Of a DNA stretch of 63,590 bases, positions 9,161-17,463 are shown in pieces. Origin of the DNA: Planctomycetaceae bacterium UBA2671 (lineage in GTDB: Bacteria; Planctomycetota; Planctomycetia; Planctomycetales; Planctomycetaceae); assembly GCA_002359185.1 (NCBI GenBank), contig DEML01000118.1, positions 18,287 to 81,876 on the forward strand. Reading direction: 5' to 3'. A program made the translations under genes and the position numbers. Below the pieces are notes generated by a model. That model worked only from the letters and a program-made list of their open reading frames with translations. It was not told where the DNA came from and searched no databases. The first letter of the stretch is position 1. Each line of letters opens with the position of its first letter.

Positions 9161-11767
9161 ATGAATCGACTTCGAGGCTGGAAGAGTCTCCAATTAATGC
9201 TGGCATTAATAGTGCCTGTGTCATCTGGTTGTCATACCGGCTTTCCCAAGTACTATTTTCTAGGGAAACCGAAACCGCAGCTCGAGCAATATCGTGAAAC
9301 GGGTCAGGAAATCGATCACCCGAATGTCGCTCAGGCTCATCCTCCCGAAATTGAAACGACCGCTCCCCCACGCACGGTCGCCAATTCCGATGCCTCTCGG
9401 GATGAAATCTGGGATCTTGGTCTCCAGGAAGCGGTCCATCTCTCACTGGCTAACAGTGACATTATTCGCTCAGCAGGCCAGTTTCTTTCGCCCGGCAACA
9501 CGTTGCTGGCCAATCCAACACAGGTTGCCAGTATTTACGATCCGGCTATTCAGGATTCCGGGGTCCTCTTCGGTGGTGTCGGTACAGAAGCGGCACTGGC
9601 TGATTTCGACGCAAATTTAACAAGCAGTTTGACTTACGGACGAAACGAAACGGTTCAGAACAATCCCTTCTTCGGGGGAGCTCCCGGTGGAGTTCTTGAA
9701 CAGGAAACCGGAGCGTTCAATACTGCATTGACAAAGAACTTCGCATACGGAGCGAATTTCGCACTCGCTCATGAGGTGAATTATACGTCCTCGAACGCAC
9801 AGGGTTTACTCTTTCCTTCGGTCTACACGGGGAACGTGCAGGCTCGGTATCGTCAGCAATTGTTGTCGGGTTCGGGAGCAGACTTTGTGAGAGTTGCTGG
9901 TCCACTCAGCGACGGTTTTGCAGGCATTACGGGAGTTTCCAACGGGGTGTTAATCGCCCGTATCAATGCAGATATCTCGATCACTCAATTTGAAGCCAAC
10001 GTCAGAAATCTTGTGAAAGATGTGGAAGATACGTACTGGGATTTGTATCTGGCCTATCGAAACTTTGATACTTCCGTCACAGCTCGAAACACCGCATTGG
10101 ATACGTGGCGCGTTGCTAAAGCGAAGCGCGATCTGGGTGGTGTTCGAGGGTTTACGAACTCGGAAGAAGCACAGGCCCGTGATCGTTACTTCGAAACCCG
10201 TGCCCAGGCAGAAAATTCTCTGGGAACTTTATATGTCACCGAACAACGACTTCGCGAACTGTTAGGGTTGCCTGTCAATGATCGCAAGGTCATTCGTCCT
10301 GCTGATGATCCCATCGCCGCTCGTCTGCAGGCCGACTGGTATCAGGCGTTGGCACTCGGCTTGACCGAACGTGTGGAAGTTCGACGACAGAAGTGGAATA
10401 TCAAAAGTCTGGAACTTCAGTTGGGAGCCGCTAAAAACCTGGCTCGACCTCGGCTCGATTTGATTGCTCAGTATCAAGTGAACGGATTTGGAGATCACCT
10501 GCTTGGTAATAGCGATCTCGATAAAAATGGCGGCGACCTGAATACGTTCTATCATAAAATCGCAGAAGGTGAAGAAACCGGATATACCTACGGACTCGAA
10601 TTCAGTATGCCTTTCGGACTACGCCAGGCAAAATCTCAGGTCCGAAATATCGAACTGAGATTAACAAAAGCACGCAAAGTACTGGCGGCTCAGGAATTGG
10701 AAGTTGGACACGAAATTGCCGTTTCCTTCCAGCAACTGGAAACATCGTATGCGACAGCTGTCTCCAACTTCAGTCGACGCAGTGCAGCTTTGGAACGCGT
10801 TCGCATGATTGGTCAGGAACTGGAAGTCGGATCGGGTTCAAATACTCTGGATCGTTATCTGCGTGCTCAGGAATCGCTGGCGGCTGCAGAGAATTCGTAT
10901 CATCAAAGTCTGGTCGATTACAACAAAGCAATCGTGAATATGTACTTCCGACAGGGAACATTATTGCAACAAGACAATATTCATCTGATGGAAGGCAAAT
11001 GGGAGCCCGAGGCTTACCGACAGGCGTTTGCACGAGCAAAATCGCGTGCTCATGCGATTCCAGCCCCACACTTGCGAACTGTCCCCGAAGCGTTTGCGGC
11101 CGATGATCATGTCGACGAGGTTGGCTTTGCGGCTCCTGAAGCGAGTCAACGGCAGTGGAATCCGGAAACTGGTCTCGAACCTTATCCGGAAGAATTGCCT
11201 TTACCGATCGACTCTTTGAATCCTGAGGAAGGTGATGAAATGGAAAGTCCTGAAGTCCCGCCCGCTCCTGGTGAGATGAAAAAGGAATCGGACAAACCGA
11301 AGTATTTCGAAAATGATAAGTCGCCGCAATTGATCATGCCTAATCCGGTGGAAGGCCAGGAAGTTCGCCAGGAGACTCCCAAATTCAATCCGTCTGAAGT
11401 CAGCCTGTCTGCGATCAAGACCTCCGTCACTCCACAGGTCAGCTCTGTCAGCAATCCATCAGAGCCGAGTGAAAATCAGGGCAAAGTCCAATTACCGGAA
11501 ATCATGCAGACGAACGGGCTCAGGAATGTCTTAAATCCCAAAGATCAGGAACATTCCCCTCTTGAAAATGCCAATCTGGAATGGAAGCCTGCTCCAACTC
11601 CAGAGATGTCAAACTCTCCCGTAGGTAAAACTTCGGTGAAGTCACTTGTGCCAGACAAGTCAGCACAAGGTCGGACTTCCAAGTTTCCGAAGGGAGAAGT
11701 AAAACTCCCGACATCAGCCTCGGGAATGGCACACGATCTGGGGAAAGCGATCCCTGCTTATAAGTAG
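9161..11767 (+). CDS. TolC-like outer-membrane efflux lipoprotein with long C-terminal tail
   Basis: This is an outer-membrane channel protein of the OEP/TolC family, which exports substrates across the periplasm together with inner-membrane pumps. From the start at 9161 it has 868 residues. The N-terminus (LQLMLALIVPVSSGC) is a lipoprotein signal with Cys near residue 24. Two halves carry the long coiled-coil helices (NVRNLVKDVEDTYWDLYLAY; AQELEVGHEIAVSFQQLETSY) ending near residue 630. A further 240 residues, rich in Pro, Glu, Ser and Lys, form an apparently disordered tail not normal for the family. An ATG at 9152, after GGGTGGGAA, is an equally good start; 9077 is also open. No adaptor or pump gene is adjacent. 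Confidence 0.8.
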   Translation: MNRLRGWKSLQLMLALIVPVSSGCHTGFPKYYFLGKPKPQLEQYRETGQEIDHPNVAQAHPPEIETTAPPRTVANSDASRDEIWDLGLQEAVHLSLANSDIIRSAGQFLSPGNTLLANPTQVASIYDPAIQDSGVLFGGVGTEAALADFDANLTSSLTYGRNETVQNNPFFGGAPGGVLEQETGAFNTALTKNFAYGANFALAHEVNYTSSNAQGLLFPSVYTGNVQARYRQQLLSGSGADFVRVAGPLSDGFAGITGVSNGVLIARINADISITQFEANVRNLVKDVEDTYWDLYLAYRNFDTSVTARNTALDTWRVAKAKRDLGGVRGFTNSEEAQARDRYFETRAQAENSLGTLYVTEQRLRELLGLPVNDRKVIRPADDPIAARLQADWYQALALGLTERVEVRRQKWNIKSLELQLGAAKNLARPRLDLIAQYQVNGFGDHLLGNSDLDKNGGDLNTFYHKIAEGEETGYTYGLEFSMPFGLRQAKSQVRNIELRLTKARKVLAAQELEVGHEIAVSFQQLETSYATAVSNFSRRSAALERVRMIGQELEVGSGSNTLDRYLRAQESLAAAENSYHQSLVDYNKAIVNMYFRQGTLLQQDNIHLMEGKWEPEAYRQAFARAKSRAHAIPAPHLRTVPEAFAADDHVDEVGFAAPEASQRQWNPETGLEPYPEELPLPIDSLNPEEGDEMESPEVPPAPGEMKKESDKPKYFENDKSPQLIMPNPVEGQEVRQETPKFNPSEVSLSAIKTSVTPQVSSVSNPSEPSENQGKVQLPEIMQTNGLRNVLNPKDQEHSPLENANLEWKPAPTPEMSNSPVGKTSVKSLVPDKSAQGRTSKFPKGEVKLPTSASGMAHDLGKAIPAYK

Positions 11768-11808
11768 ATAAGACAAGAAGACCACTCGTTTTGTCGCCGC
11801 TGGATCGT

Positions 11809-12834
11809 TTATTCAGAGACTGGTTTAGTGATCGGCATAATCGGCGATTCCCACCCTGCCAGGTCGCTTGGAAGAACTTCGCGACGATGACCGTTGAATT
11901 TGAATGTCGTCGGATTGTAGGGGCCGACAAATTCAATATTGAGATCGGGTTGAATCTGATCTTCATCGCCGCATGCCCAGAAGCAGGCGTTGATCATCAG
12001 TCTGCGAAAATCTTCATTGAGGAGATCTTCAGAGGCACCATAAGTGGTTGTGAATACACGGCCTGCTTTTCCAGTGGCATTGGAATAAGAACGAGTCCAA
12101 ACCCCTGGACAGGGAAGTTTACCTTCTGCAGGGGGTGAGTCTGGTGTCATGCCCTGCAATGGCTGAGCGTTCGCCAGAACGACACAGTCTGAAGTCGGCT
12201 CTGTCCAGTATCCACCCGCGTGGACCCACGGCTTATCAACACCTTTCAAAATGGGATGCGACTTTTGAGCAGGGATGAGATCGAGCCGTGTGCTCATCAC
12301 ATGATTTTTCCCATAATGACCCGCCCAGGTTTCGCCGAGGATTTGTCGTCCGAATCCATCTTTGAATTCGGGATCTTTCGAACGATAATCAAAGCGTGCG
12401 AATTCGGAATTCTCGGGAATTTTAAATGCATGAGTCGAAGTTCGCATTCCGACAACAGGTCCTGCTCGATCGAGATAGTCGACAATCGGCTGCATTTGTT
12501 CTGGGGGAAAATCCTGGAATCGCAGAAAGATGACCATCAAATCGGCATCTTCCAAAGCCTCTGTTCCTGGCATATAGCTGGAACCGGGGGCAATTTCTCC
12601 GGTTTTCTGATCGACAGAAAACAGCACGGTGCATTTGTAGCCATGATGTTTGGCAAGAATCCGGGCCATCGCTGGTAACGATTCTTCGGAGCGGTATTCG
12701 TGATCCCCAGCCAGAAACACGAGATGTTTCCCGGGCTTCTCAGAGGTTGTACCATCAAAAACCAGGGTTTGTGCCTCGCTGAGCTGAGACAGTGTGGTCA
12801 GCACGAATAAAATAATAAGTGATCGTAGGAGCAT
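11809..12834 (-). CDS. Secreted ThuA-like domain protein
   Basis: This 341-residue protein has a signal peptide (LLRSLIILFVLTTLSQLSEAQ) and a ThuA-like/glutamine-amidotransferase-like fold: HLVFLAGDHEYRSEESLPAM, then DLMVIFLRFQDFPPEQMQ, then GPVVGMRTSTHAF and HYGKNHVMST. The ThuA family is linked to trehalose and other carbohydrate use, but its chemistry is poorly known. In planctomycetes such proteins are exported and common near PVC-type dehydrogenases. ATG at 12834 is preceded by CAGGAAA, a good ribosome site. It converges on the TolC-like gene with 41 bp between stops. Confidence 0.8.
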   Translation of the reverse strand: MLLRSLIILFVLTTLSQLSEAQTLVFDGTTSEKPGKHLVFLAGDHEYRSEESLPAMARILAKHHGYKCTVLFSVDQKTGEIAPGSSYMPGTEALEDADLMVIFLRFQDFPPEQMQPIVDYLDRAGPVVGMRTSTHAFKIPENSEFARFDYRSKDPEFKDGFGRQILGETWAGHYGKNHVMSTRLDLIPAQKSHPILKGVDKPWVHAGGYWTEPTSDCVVLANAQPLQGMTPDSPPAEGKLPCPGVWTRSYSNATGKAGRVFTTTYGASEDLLNEDFRRLMINACFWACGDEDQIQPDLNIEFVGPYNPTTFKFNGHRREVLPSDLAGWESPIMPITKPVSE

Positions 12835-13575
12835 TGGGTTTCCTGAATGCTAAGGCACATTTTTAGGGAATGTTATTCAGACAAGTCACGTTGTTCTTCG
12901 TTCTTCTCCAGTGTGCTAATCAATATTGTGAGAGATCTCATTCGAAAAGTCGAACAAGCGGATCAATTTCCGGTCTCTGGAAGCAAAATTTTAATCTGCA
13001 GAATTTATGGAATTAGAACAAAAATGTTTAACAGTATACAAAATCATCATATATGGTAAGGTATAGTAATCGAGTCCGATCTCTTTGTGATGGTGCTTTC
13101 TATGACGAAAGCCGTTGTTTATCGAACTTGCATAGCATTCCTGTTATGAGGACTGCGGCATCGACAGAAGATTGATTGAAGATTTCCAACCAGGGTAACG
13201 AAGCCAGAGATGGAATTGTCCTCAACGATTAAGACTATATGATATCAACAGATATCAATTTCGTTGTGGCAATCGTTTAGAACTATGGCAAGACCAAGTC
13301 GCTGCTGTTGAAAATCGAAGTCGAAATTTTGTTCCTGTGAGTGTGATATGGATCTGCAAACTTTCCTGATTCCTCAAATTTCCGCCCTTGAAACGCCAAC
13401 AGGCCTCTCTATTTTAAAGATGATGCCATTGTAAATGATTGCTTTTTTTCAAGATGTTTCCGATCAATCCAATAAAATCACGAATTGGAATTTTCACAGA
13501 TCGAACTAAACTCTGATTCCTCTCGGCTCGTATCAAATTACGAGCCGAATTCACTCCTCGAACAGGGATTGTTTT
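12835..13575. other. 741-bp intergenic region, no gene recognised
   Basis: This gap separates the divergent ThuA-like gene and msrA. I see no convincing ORF with a ribosome site; a 57-codon stretch without a start codon (about 13197-13367, forward) is open but has no family resemblance. No dispersed repeat is present. A 10-bp hairpin lies at 13523-13548 in the msrA leader. Confidence 0.4.
13523..13548 (+). promoter_or_regulatory. Perfect hairpin in the msrA leader
   Basis: TCGGCTCGTA and its exact complement TACGAGCCGA enclose a 6-base loop, 27 bp before the msrA start codon and just before its ribosome site (AGGGA). No T-tract follows, so it is unlikely to be a plain terminator. It may be an operator or an mRNA structure that affects translation or stability. 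Confidence 0.45.
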
Positions 13576-14283
13576 ATGTTTTCTTCACGGTTGCAGCGGA
13601 TTTTATTTTTCTGTTTTGGCTTATTAGTAATTTCCTTATTGACCAGGGGATGGCTAACCGATGCCCCCCAGGAGACAACTGCTCACTTACTTCCCCAATA
13701 TGCAAATGAAGGGCAAACAATGGCGGCTTCGGAATCAGTTGAATTGGCAACTTTTGGTGGGGGATGTTTCTGGTGTACGGAAGCCGTGTTTCTTGAGTTG
13801 GAGGGTGTGAAAAAAGTTCTGCCAGGCTATTCAGGTGGCACAGCAGAAACCGCAAACTATAAAGCTGTCTGTACCGGACTGACTAAACATGCGGAAGTTA
13901 TTCAGATTGAATTCGATCCGGAAGTGATTTCATTCGCTGAATTACTTGAGGTCTTCTGGAAAACCCACGATCCAACGACTCCCAATCAACAGGGAGCCGA
14001 TATCGGTCCGCAGTATCGGTCTGTTGTTTTCTATCACAATGAGGACCAGAAAAAAGTCTCAGAAGAGTACAAAAAGCAACTCGATAAATCGGGGGCATTC
14101 TCCAAACCGCTCGTCACAGAAATTTCCCCTTTTGAAAAATTTTATGAAGCGGAGGATTATCACCAGAATTACTTTGTAGAGAACTCGTTTCAACCCTACT
14201 GCAGAGCGGTGATTGCTCCTAAAATTGAAAAATTCCGCAAGAATTTCTCGGACAAATTGAAGGGAGATCGGAAAGGTGAGTAG
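13576..14283 (+). CDS. msrA: Peptide-methionine (S)-S-oxide reductase MsrA, exported or membrane-anchored
   Basis: This 235-residue enzyme reduces methionine-S-sulfoxide in oxidised proteins. The catalytic motif GGGCFWC is at residues 61-67 (nucleophile C64), and a probable resolving cysteine is near the C-terminus (FQPYCRAV). The first 25 residues are hydrophobic (ILFFCFGLLVISLL) and look like a signal peptide or anchor, which places the enzyme outside the cytoplasm; ordinary cytosolic MsrA lacks this. The start ATG follows AGGGA. Its stop codon overlaps the start of msrB by 8 bp, so both are one translationally coupled operon for repair of both sulfoxide stereoisomers. Confidence 0.93.
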   Translation: MFSSRLQRILFFCFGLLVISLLTRGWLTDAPQETTAHLLPQYANEGQTMAASESVELATFGGGCFWCTEAVFLELEGVKKVLPGYSGGTAETANYKAVCTGLTKHAEVIQIEFDPEVISFAELLEVFWKTHDPTTPNQQGADIGPQYRSVVFYHNEDQKKVSEEYKKQLDKSGAFSKPLVTEISPFEKFYEAEDYHQNYFVENSFQPYCRAVIAPKIEKFRKNFSDKLKGDRKGE

Positions 14284-14716
14284 TCCTGAAAAAGAGTTAG
14301 ATAAAGTTCACAAGACCGATGAAGAGTGGAAAAATCAATTGACTGCTGAGCAATACAACGTGGCTCGTCAGGAGGGAACCGAACGCGCTTTCACTGGCAA
14401 ATACTGGGACAACAAGGAAGAAGGGATTTATACCTGTGTTTGTTGTGGGACTCCGCTCTTTGACTCACGCACAAAGTACGATTCCGGGACGGGATGGCCG
14501 AGCTATTATCAGCCCATCAATGAAAATAATGTGGAACTCCATACCGACCGCAGCTTCTTTATGACCCGTACCGAAGCCAGATGCAGCCGCTGCCAAGCCC
14601 ACCTCGGCCATGTTTTTGACGATGGCCCCAAGCCAACCGGAAAACGTTACTGCATCAATTCGGCTGCTCTTAATTTTAAACGTAACGATAACGATGGGGA
14701 GTCCAAAACAAGTTAG
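14276..14716 (+). CDS. msrB: Peptide-methionine (R)-S-oxide reductase MsrB
   Basis: This 146-residue enzyme reduces methionine-R-sulfoxide. The four zinc cysteines are visible as C54/C57 (YTCVCCGTPLF) and C103/C106 (CSRCQAHLGH), and the catalytic cysteine is in RYCINSAAL (about C126). The SGTGWPSY motif is intact. The start is GTG at 14276, inside the end of msrA, which implies translational coupling. It has no signal peptide, in contrast to MsrA, so the two products may act in different compartments unless MsrB is exported in another way. Confidence 0.93.
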   Translation: MSSPEKELDKVHKTDEEWKNQLTAEQYNVARQEGTERAFTGKYWDNKEEGIYTCVCCGTPLFDSRTKYDSGTGWPSYYQPINENNVELHTDRSFFMTRTEARCSRCQAHLGHVFDDGPKPTGKRYCINSAALNFKRNDNDGESKTS

Positions 14717-14777
14717 TGCATGACTAGCTTGTTTGTCGCGGTTGGTGTTGAGAAAACATCGACCTTCAATTTCATCT

Positions 14778-17132
14778 CTATTCAATTAACGATGGTTGAA
14801 GAAAGTGCTGAAAGAATGTGTAAATGATTTCGTTGGAATCGGCATTGGGGGAGTGATCGGGGCGATTGGTCATCGCCACACGATTTTCATAGCCGAGGAG
14901 ACGGTTCACTTCAACCAGATGATTGAGAGCCGTCCAGCGTTCGAGAGGATCTTCTGCTCCTCCAGAAACAAGCACAGGTCGGGGAGCCATTAACGCATGG
15001 AGTTCATGAAGATCGTGACCACTTTTCATCAACTCGGGATATAAACCCTGAGCGGGATTTTCCTCAGTAATTAATCCCCGCTTCCTCCAGGGCTTGGGAT
15101 GGTATCCCAGATACCAAGGCTCCCAGTAGTTAATGCTTGGTCGAGTATTGTCAAAAACAATTCCCGGATCGGACCAGGCGGCACAGGCAAATTTATCAAA
15201 CAGACAAGCTGCAAACATCGCCCACTTGCCTCCAAAAGAATGTCCGACAATGCCGATTCGTTTTGAATCGATCTGTTCGTGACTTGCCAGCACATACCAC
15301 GCATTGGCAGCCGCATAGGCCAGCATCGAAAGGGGTTGAACAGTTGCATGTTCAAGATCAGGATAATACAGGGAATAAGTCCCTGCCTGACTCGCTTCCG
15401 TTGTGCCGATGGAAAGTGAAGCGATGCCGCGGCGGGCTAATTGCAGAGAAAAATCTCGATTGGGCTTTCCTTTTCCAATGGCCGTTTCCGGCTCATAAAA
15501 AACGGAAATCACCGCCGGATGAGGACCTGCCCCCTCGGGTATTAATAGATAACCTGTTGTCATTTCAGTGGGAGTCCAGAAGAAGCGGATTCGATGCTCT
15601 GTAAAATTCTCCCGCTTTGTTGATGACAGGTATTCCACAACGGGCTCTGTGATTAATGGTGGCCACTGTCCCAGCATCTGTTCCCATTCAGACTTGATTT
15701 CCTTCCGTCGTTCCTGCCATTGCTCCGGAGTTTTGACTCGTGAACCATCAGGCCGAACCAGTGGCGATTGATACTTGCCGAATTGAGACTGGAATTTTGC
15801 AGGTGGTTGAAAATAGGGTTTGATCAATTCCCCTGCCGATTGCTTGTCTTCCTGAATTGTTTCTGAGACCAGTTGATTCGGATCTTTCCATTTCAGTTTC
15901 GCGACAAACAGACTGTTATAGCTACCATATTTTTCAACGCCAATCGGCTGCATCCACTCCGTGACCGTCACCCAGGTTTCTTCTGGCGAAACATCCACAA
16001 CTCCGAAGTTTCCTAACCTGGCTCCCCGTTCGGGAACAAGAATCTGTTCGGTCGCTCGTATCACATGCAGTTTCTCAGGATCGACTTCCGTAATAAACAG
16101 CGGAGCCCGATGCCGGAACACATGATCGTTCTCTGCTCCACGACGAGTATAAACCAGAAATAATTTTTCATGATGCGTCACCCAGTGCTGCTGGGTGTTG
16201 TAATTCCCCAGATCACTGCCATCATCGTATGTCCATTTTCGTTCGGGCTCAAAATGCAATCCATCCGAACTGGTACTCACATAACCAGCTTCATCATTTC
16301 GCATGGTCAGAAAGTATTTGCCCTGAAATTTCGTCAGAGACGGCTCATAAAGCCCACGCTTGACTGGAATTGTCAGTTCGTTGCCGTGCTCAACATAATT
16401 AAGTGTTTCGCCATCAAAACGACAGCGAATGATAGTGACGGAATATTGAGTTTGCTCAGGTTCCTTGAAATAGCAGGGAATCAGAACATCTCCCCCCGGC
16501 AAATCGACTCGCTGTGCACTGCCCGAACCAGCTGACTGAAATTTCTTTTCATCAGGCAGAGAGATCACTTTCCAGGGATTCCAGCCATTCGATTTTTGAT
16601 CGTAAACCGCATAAGCAATTCCCCGTGGACGAGTATGCATAACTCGCCCGTTTCGATACCACACAGTCTGACCGATTCCAAGCAATCTTTGTGTCGCCGA
16701 GTTCCACATCGGAGTGAAATCACAAACGGTGGTCTGATCGCCCGGCTGCAAAAGCTGTGGAGCGATTTCCGCTCCTTTCGGCAGCGATTGATTTTGGTCC
16801 GATGCCGGTACCGTTTGCCGTTTGAATGCCTCTTGCGGAACCGGTTCTGTCCAGGTCACTCCCAGATCATCTGTTCGCATCTCGTGCAATTCATAAAACA
16901 GATCGGATCCACTCAAAAGCAATTTCTGCAAGGTCATCACGACCAGAGGCTCAGAAGAATTCTCGCCAGCCACCTCAGCAGGAATTGCTCCGGCACGAGC
17001 ATGTACCCAGCACGTCTTCCCATCAAATCCGCTAATGGCAGTGGAACGCTCAATTTGATAGAAGTCTTCTTCACCTCTGGCAATAGAAAACATTGACAGA
17101 AACAACACGCTTATCGTGAAGAATCGTTTCAC
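14778..17132 (-). CDS. Secreted two-domain protein: sialidase-like beta-propeller plus acetyl-xylan-esterase-like hydrolase
   Basis: This 784-residue protein starts with a signal peptide (FFTISVLFLSMFSIARG). Residues about 25-415 look like a sialidase/BNR-type propeller that reads as an exo-glycosidase-like domain (SSDGLHFEPERKW and RTDDLGVTWTEPV resemble Asp-box strands). Residues about 440-784 form an alpha/beta hydrolase of the AXE1/dienelactone-hydrolase group, with the catalytic triad S632 (GIVGHSFGGKW), D728 (GGAEDPLERW) and H760 (NRPDHSPN). The fusion suggests removal of acyl groups and a sugar residue from one polysaccharide in the periplasm or outside the cell. The glycosidase catalytic residues are not certain. 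It sits next to, and on the same strand as, a sulfatase. Confidence 0.75.
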   Translation of the reverse strand: MKRFFTISVLFLSMFSIARGEEDFYQIERSTAISGFDGKTCWVHARAGAIPAEVAGENSSEPLVVMTLQKLLLSGSDLFYELHEMRTDDLGVTWTEPVPQEAFKRQTVPASDQNQSLPKGAEIAPQLLQPGDQTTVCDFTPMWNSATQRLLGIGQTVWYRNGRVMHTRPRGIAYAVYDQKSNGWNPWKVISLPDEKKFQSAGSGSAQRVDLPGGDVLIPCYFKEPEQTQYSVTIIRCRFDGETLNYVEHGNELTIPVKRGLYEPSLTKFQGKYFLTMRNDEAGYVSTSSDGLHFEPERKWTYDDGSDLGNYNTQQHWVTHHEKLFLVYTRRGAENDHVFRHRAPLFITEVDPEKLHVIRATEQILVPERGARLGNFGVVDVSPEETWVTVTEWMQPIGVEKYGSYNSLFVAKLKWKDPNQLVSETIQEDKQSAGELIKPYFQPPAKFQSQFGKYQSPLVRPDGSRVKTPEQWQERRKEIKSEWEQMLGQWPPLITEPVVEYLSSTKRENFTEHRIRFFWTPTEMTTGYLLIPEGAGPHPAVISVFYEPETAIGKGKPNRDFSLQLARRGIASLSIGTTEASQAGTYSLYYPDLEHATVQPLSMLAYAAANAWYVLASHEQIDSKRIGIVGHSFGGKWAMFAACLFDKFACAAWSDPGIVFDNTRPSINYWEPWYLGYHPKPWRKRGLITEENPAQGLYPELMKSGHDLHELHALMAPRPVLVSGGAEDPLERWTALNHLVEVNRLLGYENRVAMTNRPDHSPNADSNEIIYTFFQHFLQPSLIE

Positions 17133-17289
17133 GTGGCAACCTCTTGCATGATCTCATGTGTATGGGAACGATGTCGCGACATCACTTCCAGATTGTAAAG
17201 CATTTCAGACATCAATCCCAAACAATGCCATAAATATCTTGAACCTAAGAATGAAATAATTCTTCAATGAAAGCCATTAAAAAAATAAG

Positions 17290-17356
17290 AACCGCAGATG
17301 GACGCAGATAAACGCGGATGCAAAATATCTGCGTTTATCTGCGTCCATCCGCGGTT
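17290..17356. repeat. Palindromic repeat family B, copy B1
   Basis: Arms of 26 bp (AACCGCAGATGGACGCAGAT, then AAACGC) are complementary with one mismatch and enclose 15 bp. Related copies are at 19397 (half), 46192 and 47186. Confidence 0.85.
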
Positions 17357-17370
17357 CATTTTCAAAATCA

Positions 17371-17440
17371 GGTGCAGGTCAGATATTGCCTAACTAAGTG
17401 TGCACACCACGCTGATTGCCGTCAGGCACAGCCTGACCTT
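17371..17440. repeat. Palindromic repeat family A, copy A2 (decayed)
   Basis: A decayed half (17371-17395, GGTGCAGGTCAGATATTGCC) faces an intact half (17420-17440, CGTCAGGCACAGCCTGACCT). The element lies 24 bp past the sulfatase stop codon. Confidence 0.7.
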
Positions 17441-17463
17441 CGCCACAAATATGATCGGCGGTA

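Larger units (their letters stand above)
17133..17463. other. 331-bp gap filled by repeats B1 and A2
   Basis: Between the sulfatase stop and the fusion-protein start lie a near-perfect 67-bp palindrome (B1) and a degenerate pair of family A halves (A2). The remaining 150 bp, next to the start of the fusion gene, should hold its promoter; no clear boxes were seen. Confidence 0.5.

Noticed and set aside
12847..13059. 70-codon forward ORF in the ThuA-msrA gap
   Set aside because: No ribosome site, no family resemblance, AT-rich and Ser/Ile/Lys-skewed composition as expected by chance.
13197..13367. Possible transposase remnant (57-codon open stretch)
   Set aside because: No start codon, no terminal repeats and no transposase motif that I could identify; frame ends randomly.
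15137..15604. 155-codon forward ORF opposite the esterase domain
   Set aside because: Antisense shadow; no ribosome site and no family features.
17290..17356. CRISPR-like repeat
   Set aside because: It is an inverted repeat with a single copy per site; there are no spacers or cas genes.
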